64,000 nt of DNA from Mesorhizobium sp. L-2-11 (GTDB lineage Bacteria > Pseudomonadota > Alphaproteobacteria > Rhizobiales > Rhizobiaceae): the NCBI RefSeq assembly GCF_016756595.1, contig NZ_AP023257.1:372001-436000 (forward strand), given 5' to 3'. The notes under the pieces were generated by a model, which was not told where the DNA came from, did no database searches, and was given only the letters and a program-made list of their open reading frames with translations. A program made the translations under genes and the position numbers. Shown in pieces: positions 29,363 to 38,756 of the stretch; position 1 is the stretch's first letter, and each line of letters opens with the position of its first letter.

Positions 29363-30322
29363 TTACAGCTTCCTGAGCGCCACTTCCTCGACCAGGTGAT
29401 TGGCGCCCTTGCGCAGGATGAGATCGGCGCGGGCTCTCGTCGGCAGGATGTTTTCGCGCAGATTCTTCAGGTTGATGTTGGCCCACAGGCCTTCGGCGAT
29501 GGCGCGGGCCGCTGCCAGCGAAAGTTGCGAATAGCGGTGGAAGAAGGAGTCCGGATCGCGGAAGGCGGTCTCGCGCAGCCGCATGAAGCGGGCGATGTAC
29601 CATTGATGGATCAGCTCCTCTTCGGCATCGATATAGATGGCGAAGTCGAAGAAATCCGACAGGAAAGGCACGATCTTGCCGTCCTTTGGCAGCTTGCCCG
29701 GCTGCAGCACGTTGATGCCTTCGAAGATCAATATGTCCGGCCGGTCGATGGTCTGGAACTCGCCGGGAACGACGTCGTAGGTCAGGTGCGAATAGACTGG
29801 CGCGCGGACATTGCGCTGCCCCGATTTGATGCCCGACAGGAAACGCAGCAGGGCGCCGACATCGTAGCTGTCGGGAAAGCCCTTGCGCTCCATCAAATTG
29901 TTGCGGCGCAGGATTTCGTTGGGAAGCAGGAAGCCGTCGGTGGTGATCAGATCGACCTTCGGGCTCGACGGCCAGCGCGCCAGCAATTCCTTGAGGACGC
30001 GCGCCGTGGTCGATTTGCCGACCGCGACGGAGCCGGCAATGCCGATGATGAAGGGCGTCTTGACGACATCTCCCGCGTTGAAGAAGGCCTGGCGCTGCCT
30101 GAACAGCAGTTGGCTGGCCTCGACATGGGCCGACAACAGCCGCGATAGCGAAAGATAAATGCGCTTGACCTCTTCGAGGTCGACCGGGTCGTTGAGCGAA
30201 CGCAGGCGACGGATCTCGTCCGCGCCGAGCGTCATCGGCGTATCGGCGCGGAACTGCGACCATTGCTCCGCCGAAAAAAAACGGAAGGGCGAATATTTCT
30301 CGGTGGGGGCGAGCTGGTCCAT
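29363..30322 (-). CDS. coaA: Type I pantothenate kinase
   Basis: First and rate-limiting step of coenzyme A synthesis: phosphorylates pantothenate. Length is 319 residues, P-loop-fold kinase with Walker [13 protein letters not shown] at residues 94-105, the TTDGFLLPN motif and the DFAIYIDA segment. The start has AGGAA seven bases upstream. It follows hisE by 24 bases at the end of the histidine operon, the conserved alphaproteobacterial position. Confidence 0.97.
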   Translation of the reverse strand: MDQLAPTEKYSPFRFFSAEQWSQFRADTPMTLGADEIRRLRSLNDPVDLEEVKRIYLSLSRLLSAHVEASQLLFRQRQAFFNAGDVVKTPFIIGIAGSVAVGKSTTARVLKELLARWPSSPKVDLITTDGFLLPNEILRRNNLMERKGFPDSYDVGALLRFLSGIKSGQRNVRAPVYSHLTYDVVPGEFQTIDRPDILIFEGINVLQPGKLPKDGKIVPFLSDFFDFAIYIDAEEELIHQWYIARFMRLRETAFRDPDSFFHRYSQLSLAAARAIAEGLWANINLKNLRENILPTRARADLILRKGANHLVEEVALRKL

Positions 30323-30346
30323 CGAGTTTCCTGCCCTCCGCAGCGA

Positions 30347-30673
30347 TCAGCCCCGGTCCTGCCGAGACGCCTTTTCGGCGATGCCCGAACGACCGGTGCG
30401 GCGCTCGAGTTCGGTCAGGACATCGGCAAGCGGGACGCCGGCGACGCCAAGAACGACGAGCCAATGATAAATGAGATCGGCGCTTTCCGAAACGAGCGCT
30501 TGTCTGTCACCGCCAACGGCCGCGATCACCGTTTCGACCGCCTCTTCGCCGAGCTTCTGCGCCGCCTTGTCGATGCCGCGCGCGAACAGCTTTGCCGTCC
30601 ACGAATCCGGATCGCCGGAATGCGCGCGTTCCCTGATGATTGTCTCCAGATCGGAGAGCGAAAACTCAGCCAT
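30347..30673 (-). CDS. hisE: Phosphoribosyl-ATP diphosphatase
   Basis: Second step of histidine synthesis: hydrolyses PR-ATP to PR-AMP. The 108-residue all-alpha MazG-like protein has the metal-binding EExxE motif as [12 protein letters not shown] and a second acidic helix [13 protein letters not shown]. The frame extends upstream through a palindromic repeat, but [10 protein letters not shown] is the family N-terminus. The separate hisI gene is not in the window. It is separated from hisF by the repeat at 30696-30764. Confidence 0.96.
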   Translation of the reverse strand: MAEFSLSDLETIIRERAHSGDPDSWTAKLFARGIDKAAQKLGEEAVETVIAAVGGDRQALVSESADLIYHWLVVLGVAGVPLADVLTELERRTGRSGIAEKASRQDRG

Positions 30674-30695
30674 GGCGCCATCTATCTGCTTGTTT

Positions 30696-30764
30696 AAGCA
30701 TGATCTTTTCCGAACCCGGTTCCCTCTTTTGGCTGGCGCGGACCTTCGGTTCGGGATCATGCTT
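30696..30764. repeat. Rhizobial palindromic intergenic repeat between hisF and hisE
   Basis: Arms AAGCATGATC (30696-30705) and GATCATGCTT (30755-30764) enclose a core with CCGGTTCCCTCTTTTGG and GGACCTTCGGTTCGG. The core matches the units of the tandem array at 22030-22236. It abuts the hisF stop codon and would form a hairpin in the his message. Confidence 0.85.
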
Positions 30765-31555
30765 TAGAGCCGATCCCCTGACGAGTCCAGTCGCATCGGC
30801 AGGCCGGCGCGGGCCATGTGCGACTTGGCTTTGGCAATGCTGTACGTGCCGAAATGGAAAATCGATGCCGCCAGCACCGCGCCGGCATGGCCGTCGCGAA
30901 TGCCCTCGACCAGGTGATCGAGCGTGCCGACGCCGCCGGAGGCGATGACCGGCGCCCGCACGGCGTCGGCGACCGCGCGGGTGAGCGCGATGTCGTAGCC
31001 GGCCTTGGTGCCGTCGCGGTCCATCGACGTCAGCAGGATCTCGCCGGCGCCGCGATCGACCATCTGCTGAGCGAATTCGACCGCGTCGATGCCGGTCTTC
31101 TCGCGGCCGCCATGGGTGAAAATCTCCCAGCGGTCGGCCTCGTCTTCGCCTGACACCATCTTGGCATCGATGGCGACGACAATGCACTGGTTGCCGAACT
31201 TGTCGGCCGCCTCGGCGATGAAATCGGGATTCCTCACCGCCGCCGTGTTGATCGACACTTTGTCGGCGCCGGCCAAAAGCAGCTTTCTTATATCGGCGAC
31301 CTGGCGCACCCCGCCGCCGACGGTCAGCGGCATGAAGCATTGCTCGGCGGTGCGGGCGACGATATCGAAGATGGTCTCGCGATTTTCGGACGAGGCGGTG
31401 ATGTCGAGGAAGCAGAGCTCGTCGGCGCCGGCCGCATCATAGGCCTTGGCCGCTTCGACCGGATCGCCGGCATCGATCAGGTCGACGAAATTGACGCCTT
31501 TGACGACGCGGCCGTTCTTGACGTCGAGACAGGGGATGACGCGGGCCTTCAGCAT
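30764..31555 (-). CDS. hisF: Imidazole glycerol phosphate synthase, cyclase subunit
   Basis: With HisH forms the enzyme that turns PRFAR plus ammonia into IGP and AICAR. The product is 263 residues, a (beta/alpha)8 barrel. Catalytic aspartates are D11 ([15 protein letters not shown]) and the one in IDAKMVSGE near residue 130; the phosphate loops are [10 protein letters not shown] and [10 protein letters not shown]. The ATG overlaps the stop of the arginase-like gene by one base (TGATG), so the two are translationally linked. Confidence 0.98.
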   Translation of the reverse strand: MLKARVIPCLDVKNGRVVKGVNFVDLIDAGDPVEAAKAYDAAGADELCFLDITASSENRETIFDIVARTAEQCFMPLTVGGGVRQVADIRKLLLAGADKVSINTAAVRNPDFIAEAADKFGNQCIVVAIDAKMVSGEDEADRWEIFTHGGREKTGIDAVEFAQQMVDRGAGEILLTSMDRDGTKAGYDIALTRAVADAVRAPVIASGGVGTLDHLVEGIRDGHAGAVLAASIFHFGTYSIAKAKSHMARAGLPMRLDSSGDRL

Positions 31556-32391
31556 CAGATCCTCGCATGCGCGGCAAGAAAATCGCCAAGCAATTGCCCA
31601 ACGACAGGCGGAACCTCGCCTTTGGCGTCAAAGGCAGGATCGTAGGCGGACAGGGTGATGCCGACGATCGGGATCGACTTGGCCAGCCCGCAAACCAGTT
31701 GCCGCAGCTGTTCCGGATTTGGACCTCCCGGCAGCGCATAGCGGTTCACTTGCAGCACATCCGGATCGTGAACATCCAGATCAAGATGCAAATGCGCTTG
31801 GGCGGCGCCGGCCGCCTTGAGCTTTCCGACATTGTCGAGTGCATCGGTCCACTGGGCGCGAATGATCGGCAACGTCTCCAGAAGCCGCCTTTCATCTGGA
31901 TCGAGGTCGCGCGCGTCGACCAGCATGCAGCGCGACGGGTCGATCGCCCGGAAGCCGGGAATGGCTGACGTCATCGGCCGCCAGCAGAGCCCCAGCGTCG
32001 TCGCCAGCGCCATGCCGTCGAGAAAGCCATGGGCCGAAGTCTCGGGCGTGTTGAGATCGCCATGCTGATCGATCCAGATGATCGAATCCGCGGCGTCGCC
32101 AGCCACCGCACCGGCGGCGGTCAGGCAGTTTCCGGCGAGCACGATGGGAAAACGCTCATCGTCGCGCGCCATGTCGACCTTGGTGGCGACTGCCCGACAA
32201 ACCGCGAAACCTGTCGCGATTTCGCGTCTTTGGGCATCACCGACCTCGCCGATGTCCTCGACGATTACATCATGGCCGCGCAAGGCAAGTTCATCGACAA
32301 GGCCGCCGGCAATGATGGCGTCGGGACCCTGGCCAAAGCCGGCGTGGTAAAGGCCGCTGTCATAGGGTGCGAGGATGATCGAGAGTTTCAT
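31555..32391 (-). CDS. Arginase-family protein with altered metal site, inside the his operon
   Basis: A 278-residue ureohydrolase-fold protein. Two metal motifs are conserved: DQHGD at 108-112 (DxHxD) and DLDVHDP at 204-210 (DxDxxDP). The first motif, GGDH in arginases, reads AGNC at 86-89, so the histidine ligand is replaced by cysteine. Other arginase-family subgroups have a similar GNC motif, and their substrates are mostly unknown. It overlaps hisA by 4 bases and hisF by one, so it is co-expressed with histidine genes. A guanidine- or amidine-hydrolase activity is possible, but I cannot name a substrate. Confidence 0.85.
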   Translation of the reverse strand: MKLSIILAPYDSGLYHAGFGQGPDAIIAGGLVDELALRGHDVIVEDIGEVGDAQRREIATGFAVCRAVATKVDMARDDERFPIVLAGNCLTAAGAVAGDAADSIIWIDQHGDLNTPETSAHGFLDGMALATTLGLCWRPMTSAIPGFRAIDPSRCMLVDARDLDPDERRLLETLPIIRAQWTDALDNVGKLKAAGAAQAHLHLDLDVHDPDVLQVNRYALPGGPNPEQLRQLVCGLAKSIPIVGITLSAYDPAFDAKGEVPPVVGQLLGDFLAAHARI

Positions 32392-33137
32392 CGCGCCCTC
32401 GCCTTCTGCGGTCCGGCCGCCAGGATCGCCAATGCCTCGGCCGGGTCGATACGCCCGTCATACAGCGCACGCCCTGAGATGGCGCCTTCGAGCTTTTGCG
32501 CATCGGGCATCGTCATGCGCACGATGTCGGCGATCGAGGCCAGCCCGCCGGAGGCGATGACCGGGATCGACACGGCGTCGGCAAGATCGATGGTGGCGTC
32601 CCAGTTGATGCCGGTCAGCACACCGTCGCGGTCGATGTCGGTGTAGATGATGGCGGCAACGCCGGCGCCCTCAAACTTCTTGGCCAGTTCGATGACGCCG
32701 AGACTAGAGGCCTCGGCCCAGCCCTCGACCGCCACCTTGCCGCCCTTGGCGTCGATGCCGACGGCGATCTTGCCCGGGAATGCCTTGCAGGCCTGCCTGA
32801 CCAGATCCGGATCGCGCACGGCCACCGTGCCGAGAATGATGCGGGCCAGCCCGCGATCGAGCCAGTCCTCGACCTGCGCCAGGGTGCGAATGCCGCCGCC
32901 GAGCTGCACCGGGTTTTTCGTTGCCTTGAGAATGGCGCCGACCGCCGCGCCGTTGACGCTCTGGCCCTTGAAGGCGCCGTTGAGGTCGACGACATGCAGC
33001 CATTCAAAGCCTTGTTGCTCGAAAGCCCTGGCCTGCGCTGCCGGGTCGTCATTGTAAATCGTCGCGGTCGCCATATCGCCGTGCTTCAGGCGCACGCACT
33101 TGCCGTCCTTGAGGTCGATGGCCGGGAACAGGATCAC
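32388..33137 (-). CDS. hisA: Phosphoribosylformimino-AICAR ribotide isomerase
   Basis: Fourth step of histidine synthesis, an Amadori isomerisation. The 249-residue TIM barrel has catalytic aspartate D8 in [10 protein letters not shown] and the second in [12 protein letters not shown] near residue 130, with phosphate loops GGGIRTLAQ and [10 protein letters not shown]. The stop overlaps the start of the arginase-like gene. It is three bases downstream of the DUF1330 gene. Confidence 0.97.
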   Translation of the reverse strand: MILFPAIDLKDGKCVRLKHGDMATATIYNDDPAAQARAFEQQGFEWLHVVDLNGAFKGQSVNGAAVGAILKATKNPVQLGGGIRTLAQVEDWLDRGLARIILGTVAVRDPDLVRQACKAFPGKIAVGIDAKGGKVAVEGWAEASSLGVIELAKKFEGAGVAAIIYTDIDRDGVLTGINWDATIDLADAVSIPVIASGGLASIADIVRMTMPDAQKLEGAISGRALYDGRIDPAEALAILAAGPQKARAR

Positions 33138-33140
33138 CGT

Positions 33141-33431
33141 TCAGGCGCCTTCAACAATGACGAAATGACCGGTCGAGGCGGCAAGCCTGTACTTCAATGC
33201 CTCCCGGTATTCAGGCGATTCGTAGCATTCTATCGCCTTGTCGTAGGACTCGAACTCAACCAGGACGTGGCGGTTGCCTGTCGGCCCTTCCGGGTTCGCA
33301 TAACGCCCCGCCCGCACGGGAAACTTCGCGCCATATTTCGCAAAAGCCGCCGCGTTCGCCTCGATATACTGCTTGTAGCCCTCGGGATCGCGGACATCGA
33401 CCATCGCCATCCAGTAGCCTTTCTTGCTCAT
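33141..33431 (-). CDS. DUF1330 (EthD/dimeric barrel) protein
   Basis: A 96-residue dimeric alpha-beta-barrel protein of the DUF1330 family, from MSKKGYWMAMVDVRDPEGY through VLVEFESYDKAIECYESPEYREALKYR. The family contains no characterised enzyme that I can name with confidence. It lies 4 bases after hisH and 3 bases before hisA, so it is embedded in the his operon; homologues are found in the same place in other Rhizobiales genomes as far as I recall. Confidence 0.85.
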   Translation of the reverse strand: MSKKGYWMAMVDVRDPEGYKQYIEANAAAFAKYGAKFPVRAGRYANPEGPTGNRHVLVEFESYDKAIECYESPEYREALKYRLAASTGHFVIVEGA

Positions 33432-33435
33432 GTTC

Positions 33436-34086
33436 CTAGGGCCTCCAGCGCAGGAAATTGGTGATCAGCGCCAGGCCAAGCGCCTGGCTCTTTTCGGGAT
33501 GAAACTGCGTGCCGGCGAGATTGTCGCTGATAACAGCAGCTGTAACCGGACCACCATAGTCGGCAATTGCCAGCACCTCGTCCGGCTTCTGCGCGTCGAG
33601 ATGGTAGGAATGAACGAAATAGGCGTGCAGCCCCTTGCTGCCGGTCGGAATGCCGGAAAACAGCGGATGCTTGCGCGTGAGCTCGATCGTGTTCCAGCCG
33701 ATCTGCGGGATTTTTAGCGCAGGATCGGCCGGGGTGATCTCCTTGACGTCGCCGGCGATCCAGCCAAAGCCTGTCGTAACAGTCTTTTCCAGGCCCCGCT
33801 CCGACATCAGCTGCATGCCGACGCAGATGCCGAGGAACGGCCGCCGCTTGACGATCGCGACCTCCTCGACCGCCTCCCACATGCCGGCCACAGCGCGCAG
33901 CCCGGCCGCGCAATCGGCATAGGCGCCGACGCCGGGCAGGACGATGCGGTCGGCGGTTCTGACACGCTCGGCATCGGCGGTCAGCTCGATGGCGGCGGCG
34001 ATGCCGGCCTCGTGCGCGGCGCGCTCGAAGGCCTTGGTGGCCGAGCGCAGGTTGCCCGAGCCATAATCAATGATCGCGACCCGCAT
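33436..34086 (-). CDS. hisH: Imidazole glycerol phosphate synthase, glutamine amidotransferase subunit
   Basis: Class-I glutaminase that supplies ammonia to HisF. The product is 216 residues. The catalytic triad is visible: C88 in GICVGMQ, H196 and E198 in TQFHPEKSQ. The oxyanion strand PGVGAYADC is near residue 51. The start [15 protein letters not shown] is the family N-terminus. One base separates it from the DUF2628 gene upstream. Confidence 0.97.
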   Translation of the reverse strand: MRVAIIDYGSGNLRSATKAFERAAHEAGIAAAIELTADAERVRTADRIVLPGVGAYADCAAGLRAVAGMWEAVEEVAIVKRRPFLGICVGMQLMSERGLEKTVTTGFGWIAGDVKEITPADPALKIPQIGWNTIELTRKHPLFSGIPTGSKGLHAYFVHSYHLDAQKPDEVLAIADYGGPVTAAVISDNLAGTQFHPEKSQALGLALITNFLRWRP

Positions 34087-34087
34087 G

Positions 34088-34564
34088 TCAGGGTCTTCCC
34101 GGCGTGTGCGTCAGTCCAAGCACCATTCCTGTCTCCGCCGGCCGGGCATGGGCAGCGTCCGGAACGATGCGCGGCACTGGCGCTTGCTCATCCGTATGCG
34201 CTTCGGCTTCCAGCACATAGCGCGTATCGGCGTCGTCGAGCCTGTCGGCCTCGACGACGCCCCATTCGTGCCAGCCGCGACGGCGCAGTGCGGCGATCCG
34301 CAAGGCCTGCCCTTCCAGCCCGACAAAGAGCGATACCAGCAGCGACAGCAGCGGGCCGGCCAGCCCAAGGCTCAGCCCTTCGGCGAGCATCGAAAGCAGA
34401 GCCATGCCGACAAACGCCAGTGCTGCCTCGATCCACAACCGGTGCCAGAGCAGCCATAGTGGCGGCACCAGGAAGCCAAGCCAGGAAAACCCATCACGGA
34501 CAAAGGCCGTTCTGTCAGGCTTTTCGCCGCGGCCCGGCGGTTCCATCACGACATAGACGGCCAT
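34088..34564 (-). CDS. DUF2628 membrane protein in the his operon
   Basis: A 158-residue protein with two or three hydrophobic segments ([21 protein letters not shown]'s pattern around residues 32-52, then [29 protein letters not shown]). DUF2628 proteins are small membrane proteins of unknown function. The gene is wedged between hisB and hisH in many Rhizobiales, suggesting co-expression rather than a role in histidine synthesis. Confidence 0.85.
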   Translation of the reverse strand: MAVYVVMEPPGRGEKPDRTAFVRDGFSWLGFLVPPLWLLWHRLWIEAALAFVGMALLSMLAEGLSLGLAGPLLSLLVSLFVGLEGQALRIAALRRRGWHEWGVVEADRLDDADTRYVLEAEAHTDEQAPVPRIVPDAAHARPAETGMVLGLTHTPGRP

Positions 34565-34567
34565 GGC

Positions 34568-35167
34568 CTATCCCTTCAGAGATCCCTTGGTGGAAGGAAC
34601 CGCGTCAGGCTGGCGCGGGTCGCTTTCAAGCGCGAAACGCAGCGCACGCGCCACCGCCTTGAAGCAGGTCTCGGCGATGTGGTGATTGTTGGCGCCATAG
34701 TGGTTGGTGACATGCAGCGTGATGCCGGCATTTTGCGCCAGGGCCTGGAAGAATTCGCGCACCAGTTCGGTGTCGAACGAGCCGATCTTCGGCGACGAGA
34801 ACACAACGTTCCAGACAAGGAAAGGACGGCCGGAAACGTCGATCGCCGCGCGCGTCAGCGTCTCGTCCATGGCGAGATCGATCGAGGCATAGCGCATGAT
34901 GCCGCGCCGCTCGCCCAGTGCCTTGGCCAGCGCCTGACCGAGCGCGATGCCGGTGTCCTCGACCGTGTGGTGGTCGTCTATATGCAGGTCGCCCTTGGCC
35001 TTGACCGTCATGTCGATCAGCGAATGGCGCGACAACTGGTCCAGCATGTGATCGAAGAAGCCGACGCCCGTCGAAATATCGGATTTTCCCGAGCCGTCGA
35101 CCTGGACCGATACGGAGATGTCGGTTTCCTTGGTCTTGCGGCTTGCGTTGGCGGAACGGGGCGGCAT
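34568..35167 (-). CDS. hisB: Imidazoleglycerol-phosphate dehydratase
   Basis: Sixth step of histidine synthesis, a Mn-dependent dehydration. The 199-residue monofunctional form lacks the phosphatase domain of E. coli HisB. The two histidine-rich metal motifs are [14 protein letters not shown] and [12 protein letters not shown], with an earlier [12 protein letters not shown]. The ATG with AAGGA upstream ([12 protein letters not shown]) is chosen; an ATG two codons earlier lacks room for a ribosome site. It is the first gene of the his operon, which runs to coaA. Confidence 0.96.
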   Translation of the reverse strand: MPPRSANASRKTKETDISVSVQVDGSGKSDISTGVGFFDHMLDQLSRHSLIDMTVKAKGDLHIDDHHTVEDTGIALGQALAKALGERRGIMRYASIDLAMDETLTRAAIDVSGRPFLVWNVVFSSPKIGSFDTELVREFFQALAQNAGITLHVTNHYGANNHHIAETCFKAVARALRFALESDPRQPDAVPSTKGSLKG

Positions 35168-35199
35168 GCTCATCCTTGTCCAAAGTTCAGGCGTTCCAA

Positions 35200-35235
35200 G
35201 CGTCCACATGCTTGAAAGCATCCACATGCTTGAAA
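35200..35235. repeat. 18-bp tandem duplication upstream of hisB
   Basis: GCGTCCACATGCTTGAAA is followed directly by GCATCCACATGCTTGAAA (one mismatch). It lies 33 bases upstream of the hisB start in the 240-base hisB-hslV gap, within the likely leader or promoter region. Function unknown. Confidence 0.7.
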
Positions 35236-35312
35236 ATGAGAGCCTTCTAGCAGCATGATCCGGTGATTGCCAGTTGCCGTGCCAAGCAGTATCGAGCCTG
35301 GCCGATGACCGG

Positions 35313-35341
35313 TTGGCAATCATCGGACCTATGCATACATA
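35313..35341 (+). promoter_or_regulatory. Candidate promoter for hslV
   Basis: TTGGCA, a 17-base spacer and TACATA, 67 bases before the hslV start codon. The match to a vegetative or heat-shock consensus is only moderate. hslVU is a heat-shock operon in most bacteria, so a sigma-32-type promoter would fit. Confidence 0.3.
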
Positions 35342-35407
35342 GGGTCGATAATAGTCACTCGTAATGCGCCAATCGCCTTGTCGGGACCGGTGCTGATCGG
35401 AGCAGAG

Positions 35408-35959
35408 ATGTCGAACGAACTGACCATGCACGCCACGACGATCCTGACCGTGCGCAGGGGCGGCAAGGTGGTGATCGCCGGTGATGGCCAGGTCAGCCTT
35501 GGCCAGACGATCATGAAAGGCAATGCCAAGAAGGTGCGCCGAATCGGCAAAAGCGGCAATGTCATTGCCGGCTTCGCCGGCGCCACCGCTGACGCCTTCA
35601 CGCTTCTGGAGCGGCTGGAGGCCAAGCTCGAACAATATCCGGAGCAATTGACGCGGGCCTGCGTGGAACTCGCCAAGGACTGGCGCACCGACCGCTATCT
35701 GCGCCGGCTGGAAGCGATGATGCTGGTCGCCGACAAGTCGGTCTCGCTGGCGCTGACCGGCACCGGCGACGTGCTCGAACCCGAACATGGCGTCATGGCG
35801 ATCGGTTCGGGCGGCAATTTTGCGCTGGCCGCGGCGCGCGCGCTGATGGACACCGACAAGGATGCCGAAGAAATCGCCCGCAAGGCGATGCAGATCGCAT
35901 CCGACATTTGCGTCTACACCAACAACAATTTTGTCATCGAAACTCTCGATGCCGGCTGA
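35408..35959 (+). CDS. hslV: ATP-dependent protease proteolytic subunit HslV
   Basis: Threonine protease core of the HslUV complex. The 183-residue precursor is cut before the first threonine of [10 protein letters not shown], leaving the catalytic N-terminal Thr; the lysine in [11 protein letters not shown] and the KGNAKKVRR segment are also conserved. A start ten codons upstream is less likely because GGAG sits five bases before this ATG. Its partner hslU lies 1.2 kb downstream, after a GNAT gene and a DUF2585 gene. Confidence 0.96.
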   Translation: MSNELTMHATTILTVRRGGKVVIAGDGQVSLGQTIMKGNAKKVRRIGKSGNVIAGFAGATADAFTLLERLEAKLEQYPEQLTRACVELAKDWRTDRYLRRLEAMMLVADKSVSLALTGTGDVLEPEHGVMAIGSGGNFALAAARALMDTDKDAEEIARKAMQIASDICVYTNNNFVIETLDAG

Positions 35960-35969
35960 GCCGGCCGCT

Positions 35970-36038
35970 GGCCATCATCCCGAAAAGTGGGAACCGGTTT
36001 TTGCTTCGCCGACCTTCGGTTTGCAGGAGATCATGGCC
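35970..36038. repeat. Palindromic intergenic repeat overlapping the GNAT start codon
   Basis: Arms GGCCATCATC (35970-35979) and GATCATGGCC (36029-36038) match at nine of ten positions. The core (CCCGAAAAGTGGGAACCGGTTT, in part, then GACCTTCGGTTT) is the same family as 22030-22236 and 30696-30764. The right arm contains the ATG of the GNAT gene, and its AGGAG ribosome site lies just inside the repeat. Confidence 0.85.
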
Positions 36039-36563
36039 AACCAAAAAAATAGATATGATTTTCGACCGGTGACGGAGGCGGACCTGCCGATGATCGCGGC
36101 ATGGCTGGCCGAGCCGCATGTCGCCGAGTGGTGGGACGATCCCGAGACGGAGATCGCCCAGATCCGTGAACACATCGACAGCATTTCCGTCGAACCGCTG
36201 ATCATCGAGCTCGACGGCGAGCCGATCGGCTACATGCAGAGCTACGACCCGCATCTGGAGGACGGCCACCCCTACAGCGACCAGCCGTTCGGCACGCTCG
36301 GCATCGATCTGTCGATCGGCAGGCCCGAGCTTGTCGGACGCGGCCACGGCTCGGCAATTGTCCGGCAGTTCGTGGAACAGCTGTTCGAAGAAGGGGCACC
36401 GCGTGTCATCATCGACCCGGATCCATCCAACGGACGAGCGATCCGCGCCTATCAAAAGGCCGGATTCAGAGCTATCGATCGCAGGCAATCGGAATATGGC
36501 GACGCCGTGCTGATGGCAATTGACGCCGAAGAGGGCGATGTCAAAGAGGGTGACGCCGGATAG
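36033..36563 (+). CDS. GNAT acetyltransferase, AAC(6')-like
   Basis: A 176-residue N-acetyltransferase. The N-terminal [27 protein letters not shown] pattern and the acetyl-CoA loop [17 protein letters not shown] resemble the AAC(6')/RimJ-like subgroup, followed by [20 protein letters not shown]. An aminoglycoside or small-amine substrate is possible but not shown. The start codon and ribosome site lie in a palindromic repeat. The C-terminus ([12 protein letters not shown]) is encoded by a 15-base tandem repeat. It is located between hslV and hslU. Confidence 0.87.
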   Translation: MANQKNRYDFRPVTEADLPMIAAWLAEPHVAEWWDDPETEIAQIREHIDSISVEPLIIELDGEPIGYMQSYDPHLEDGHPYSDQPFGTLGIDLSIGRPELVGRGHGSAIVRQFVEQLFEEGAPRVIIDPDPSNGRAIRAYQKAGFRAIDRRQSEYGDAVLMAIDAEEGDVKEGDAG

Positions 36564-36584
36564 GGCGACGCCGAAGAGGGGCAG
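36525..36584. repeat. 15-bp tandem repeat, 4 degenerate copies
   Basis: Units GCCGAAGAGGGCGAT, GTCAAAGAGGGTGAC, GCCGGATAGGGCGAC and GCCGAAGAGGGGCAG run from the end of the GNAT gene into the leader of the DUF2585 gene. The period is a multiple of three, so copy number changes would alter the acidic GNAT tail without a frameshift. The third unit contains the GNAT stop codon. Confidence 0.75.
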
Positions 36585-36591
36585 TAACAGC

Positions 36592-37191
36592 ATGAGCACA
36601 AGCGGCGCCGACAAGACCGTCTCGGCCTATGAAGACAGCTGGCGGATGGGACTTCTGCTCGTCCTCGGCCTGATCATATTCCAGGCTGGAGCCCTTTACG
36701 GCATGGGCCGAACGCCGATCTGCGAATGCGGCTATGTCAAGCTGTGGCACGGCATCGTGCAGAGCTCGGAGAATTCCCAGCATATTTCCGACTGGTACAC
36801 ATTCTCGCACATCATCCACGGCTTTCTGTTCTATGCGCTGGCGTGGGCTCTGTTCCCGCGCTCGCCGATCGGGCTCAGGCTGGCATTTGCCGTCGTCATC
36901 GAGGGCGGCTGGGAGCTTCTCGAGAACAGCCCGTTGATCATCGAGCGCTACCGCGCCGGCACAATTTCCCTGGATTACTACGGCGACAGCATCATCAATT
37001 CGGTGGCCGACACGCTGGCGATGGTGCTGGGATTTGTGATGGCGCGCAGGCTTCCTATATGGGTGATCGTGACCCTCGCCCTGATATTCGAATTCGGTGT
37101 CGGCTACATCATCAGGGACAATCTGACACTCAACGTGATCATGCTGCTGCATCCGTTCGAGTCCATCCGGCAGTGGCAAAGTGGAATTTAG
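36592..37191 (+). CDS. DUF2585 family membrane protein
   Basis: A 199-residue membrane protein with about five helices, including [49 protein letters not shown] and [21 protein letters not shown]. The conserved [15 protein letters not shown] between helices is characteristic of DUF2585. Function unknown. AGGGG precedes the ATG. It ends 4 bases before hslU, so it is probably in the hslVU transcript. Confidence 0.85.
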   Translation: MSTSGADKTVSAYEDSWRMGLLLVLGLIIFQAGALYGMGRTPICECGYVKLWHGIVQSSENSQHISDWYTFSHIIHGFLFYALAWALFPRSPIGLRLAFAVVIEGGWELLENSPLIIERYRAGTISLDYYGDSIINSVADTLAMVLGFVMARRLPIWVIVTLALIFEFGVGYIIRDNLTLNVIMLLHPFESIRQWQSGI

Positions 37192-37195
37192 CGAT

Positions 37196-38509
37196 ATGAC
37201 CACATTCTCGCCCCGCGAAATCGTTTCGGAACTCGATCGCTTCATCATCGGCCAGAAGGACGCCAAGCGCGCCGTGGCCATCGCCTTGCGCAACCGCTGG
37301 CGCCGCCAGCAGCTCGAAGGCCAGATGCGCGAAGAGGTAATGCCGAAGAACATCCTGATGATCGGCCCGACCGGCGTTGGCAAGACCGAGATCTCGCGCC
37401 GCCTGGCACGCCTTGCCGGTGCGCCGTTCGTCAAGGTCGAGGCGACCAAGTTCACCGAGGTCGGCTATGTCGGCCGCGACGTCGAGCAGATCATCCGCGA
37501 CCTGGTCGAGATCGCCATCGGCCTGGTGCGCGAGAAGATGCGCGAGGATGTCAAGGCGCGCGCCCATATCAATGCCGAGGAACGCGTTCTGGAAGCGCTC
37601 GTCGGCAAGACGGCGAGCCCGGCGACGCGCGACAGTTTCCGCAAGAAGCTGCGTGACGGCGAGCTCGACGACAAGGAGATCGAGATCGAAGTGAGCGACA
37701 CCGGCACCGGCGGCATGCCGGGCTTCGAGATCCCCGGCATGCCGGGCGCCAATATCGGCGTGTTGAACATCAACGACATGCTGACGAAAGCGATGGGCGG
37801 CCAGAAGACCAAGACGCGCAAGACGACGGTGAAGGAATCCTACGCGGTGCTGGTCGGCGACGAATCCGACAAGCTGCTCGACCAGGATGAGGTGGTGCGC
37901 AGGGCGCTCGAATCGACCGAGAACGACGGCATTGTCTTCCTCGACGAGATCGACAAGATCGCCTCGCGCGAAGGCGGCATGGGCGCCGGTGTTTCCCGCG
38001 AAGGCGTGCAGCGCGACCTGCTGCCGCTTGTCGAAGGCACCACGGTCGCGACCAAATACGGACCGGTGAAGACGGATCACATCCTGTTCATCGCATCGGG
38101 CGCGTTCCACGTTGCCAAGCCATCCGATCTGCTGCCGGAATTGCAGGGCCGTCTGCCGATCCGCGTCGAGCTGCGTGCGCTGGAGAAGGACGATTTCGTC
38201 CGCATCCTGACCGAGACCGAGGCCAGCCTGATCAAGCAGTACATCGCGCTGATGAAGACCGAGGGCGTCGATCTCGTCTTCACCGACGACGCCATCGATT
38301 CACTGGCCGGCATCGCCGTCGATCTCAACGCCAGCGTCGAGAACATCGGCGCCAGGCGGCTGCAGACGGTGATGGAGCGGGTGCTGGACGAGATCTCCTA
38401 TGACGCGCCGGACCGCCACGGCACGTCGGTGACAGTCGACGCCGCCTATGTGGAGAAGCATGTCGGCGACCTGTCGAGAAACACGGATCTGTCGCGATTC
38501 ATCCTGTAG
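37196..38509 (+). CDS. hslU: ATP-dependent protease ATPase subunit HslU
   Basis: AAA+ unfoldase that feeds proteins to HslV. The product is 437 residues. Walker A is [13 protein letters not shown], the pore loop is [18 protein letters not shown], Walker B is [11 protein letters not shown], the sensor-2 arginine is in ENIGARRLQ, and the C-terminal DLSRFIL is the peptide that inserts into HslV. The 37196 start ([10 protein letters not shown]) overlaps nothing and lies 4 bases past the DUF2585 stop; family N-termini agree. Confidence 0.97.
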   Translation: MTTFSPREIVSELDRFIIGQKDAKRAVAIALRNRWRRQQLEGQMREEVMPKNILMIGPTGVGKTEISRRLARLAGAPFVKVEATKFTEVGYVGRDVEQIIRDLVEIAIGLVREKMREDVKARAHINAEERVLEALVGKTASPATRDSFRKKLRDGELDDKEIEIEVSDTGTGGMPGFEIPGMPGANIGVLNINDMLTKAMGGQKTKTRKTTVKESYAVLVGDESDKLLDQDEVVRRALESTENDGIVFLDEIDKIASREGGMGAGVSREGVQRDLLPLVEGTTVATKYGPVKTDHILFIASGAFHVAKPSDLLPELQGRLPIRVELRALEKDDFVRILTETEASLIKQYIALMKTEGVDLVFTDDAIDSLAGIAVDLNASVENIGARRLQTVMERVLDEISYDAPDRHGTSVTVDAAYVEKHVGDLSRNTDLSRFIL

Positions 38510-38700
38510 CAGGCGATCCACCCTTCAAGGCCGGCGAGCCGGCAGGTTCTGAGACGTGTGGCCAAATGGAAGCATCCGGCCAGATTTTGTCTTGCCGGGC
38601 CAGGGAGCTCTCGACTCTCCTTGCAGCTTTACCTAGTTTGCCGGCAACATCAGCGCCGCGCATCCGTTGGACGTGCAAAGGGCGCTTTAACAGTTGGTTC

Positions 38701-38739
38701 TGCGCAAGACCCCCGAAAGTCATTCCGGGGTCATGCGCA
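38701..38739. repeat. Inverted repeat upstream of the DUF1402 gene
   Basis: TGCGCA-A-GACCCCCG and CGGGGTC-A-TGCGCA form arms of about 14 bases with one bulge and one mismatch, around AAAGTCATT. It is 17 bases before the DUF1402 start. The outer ends resemble those of the palindromic repeat family but the core differs. The rest of the 247-base gap after hslU shows no clear feature. Confidence 0.7.
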
Positions 38740-38756
38740 GTTGCAGGCGGCGGCGC

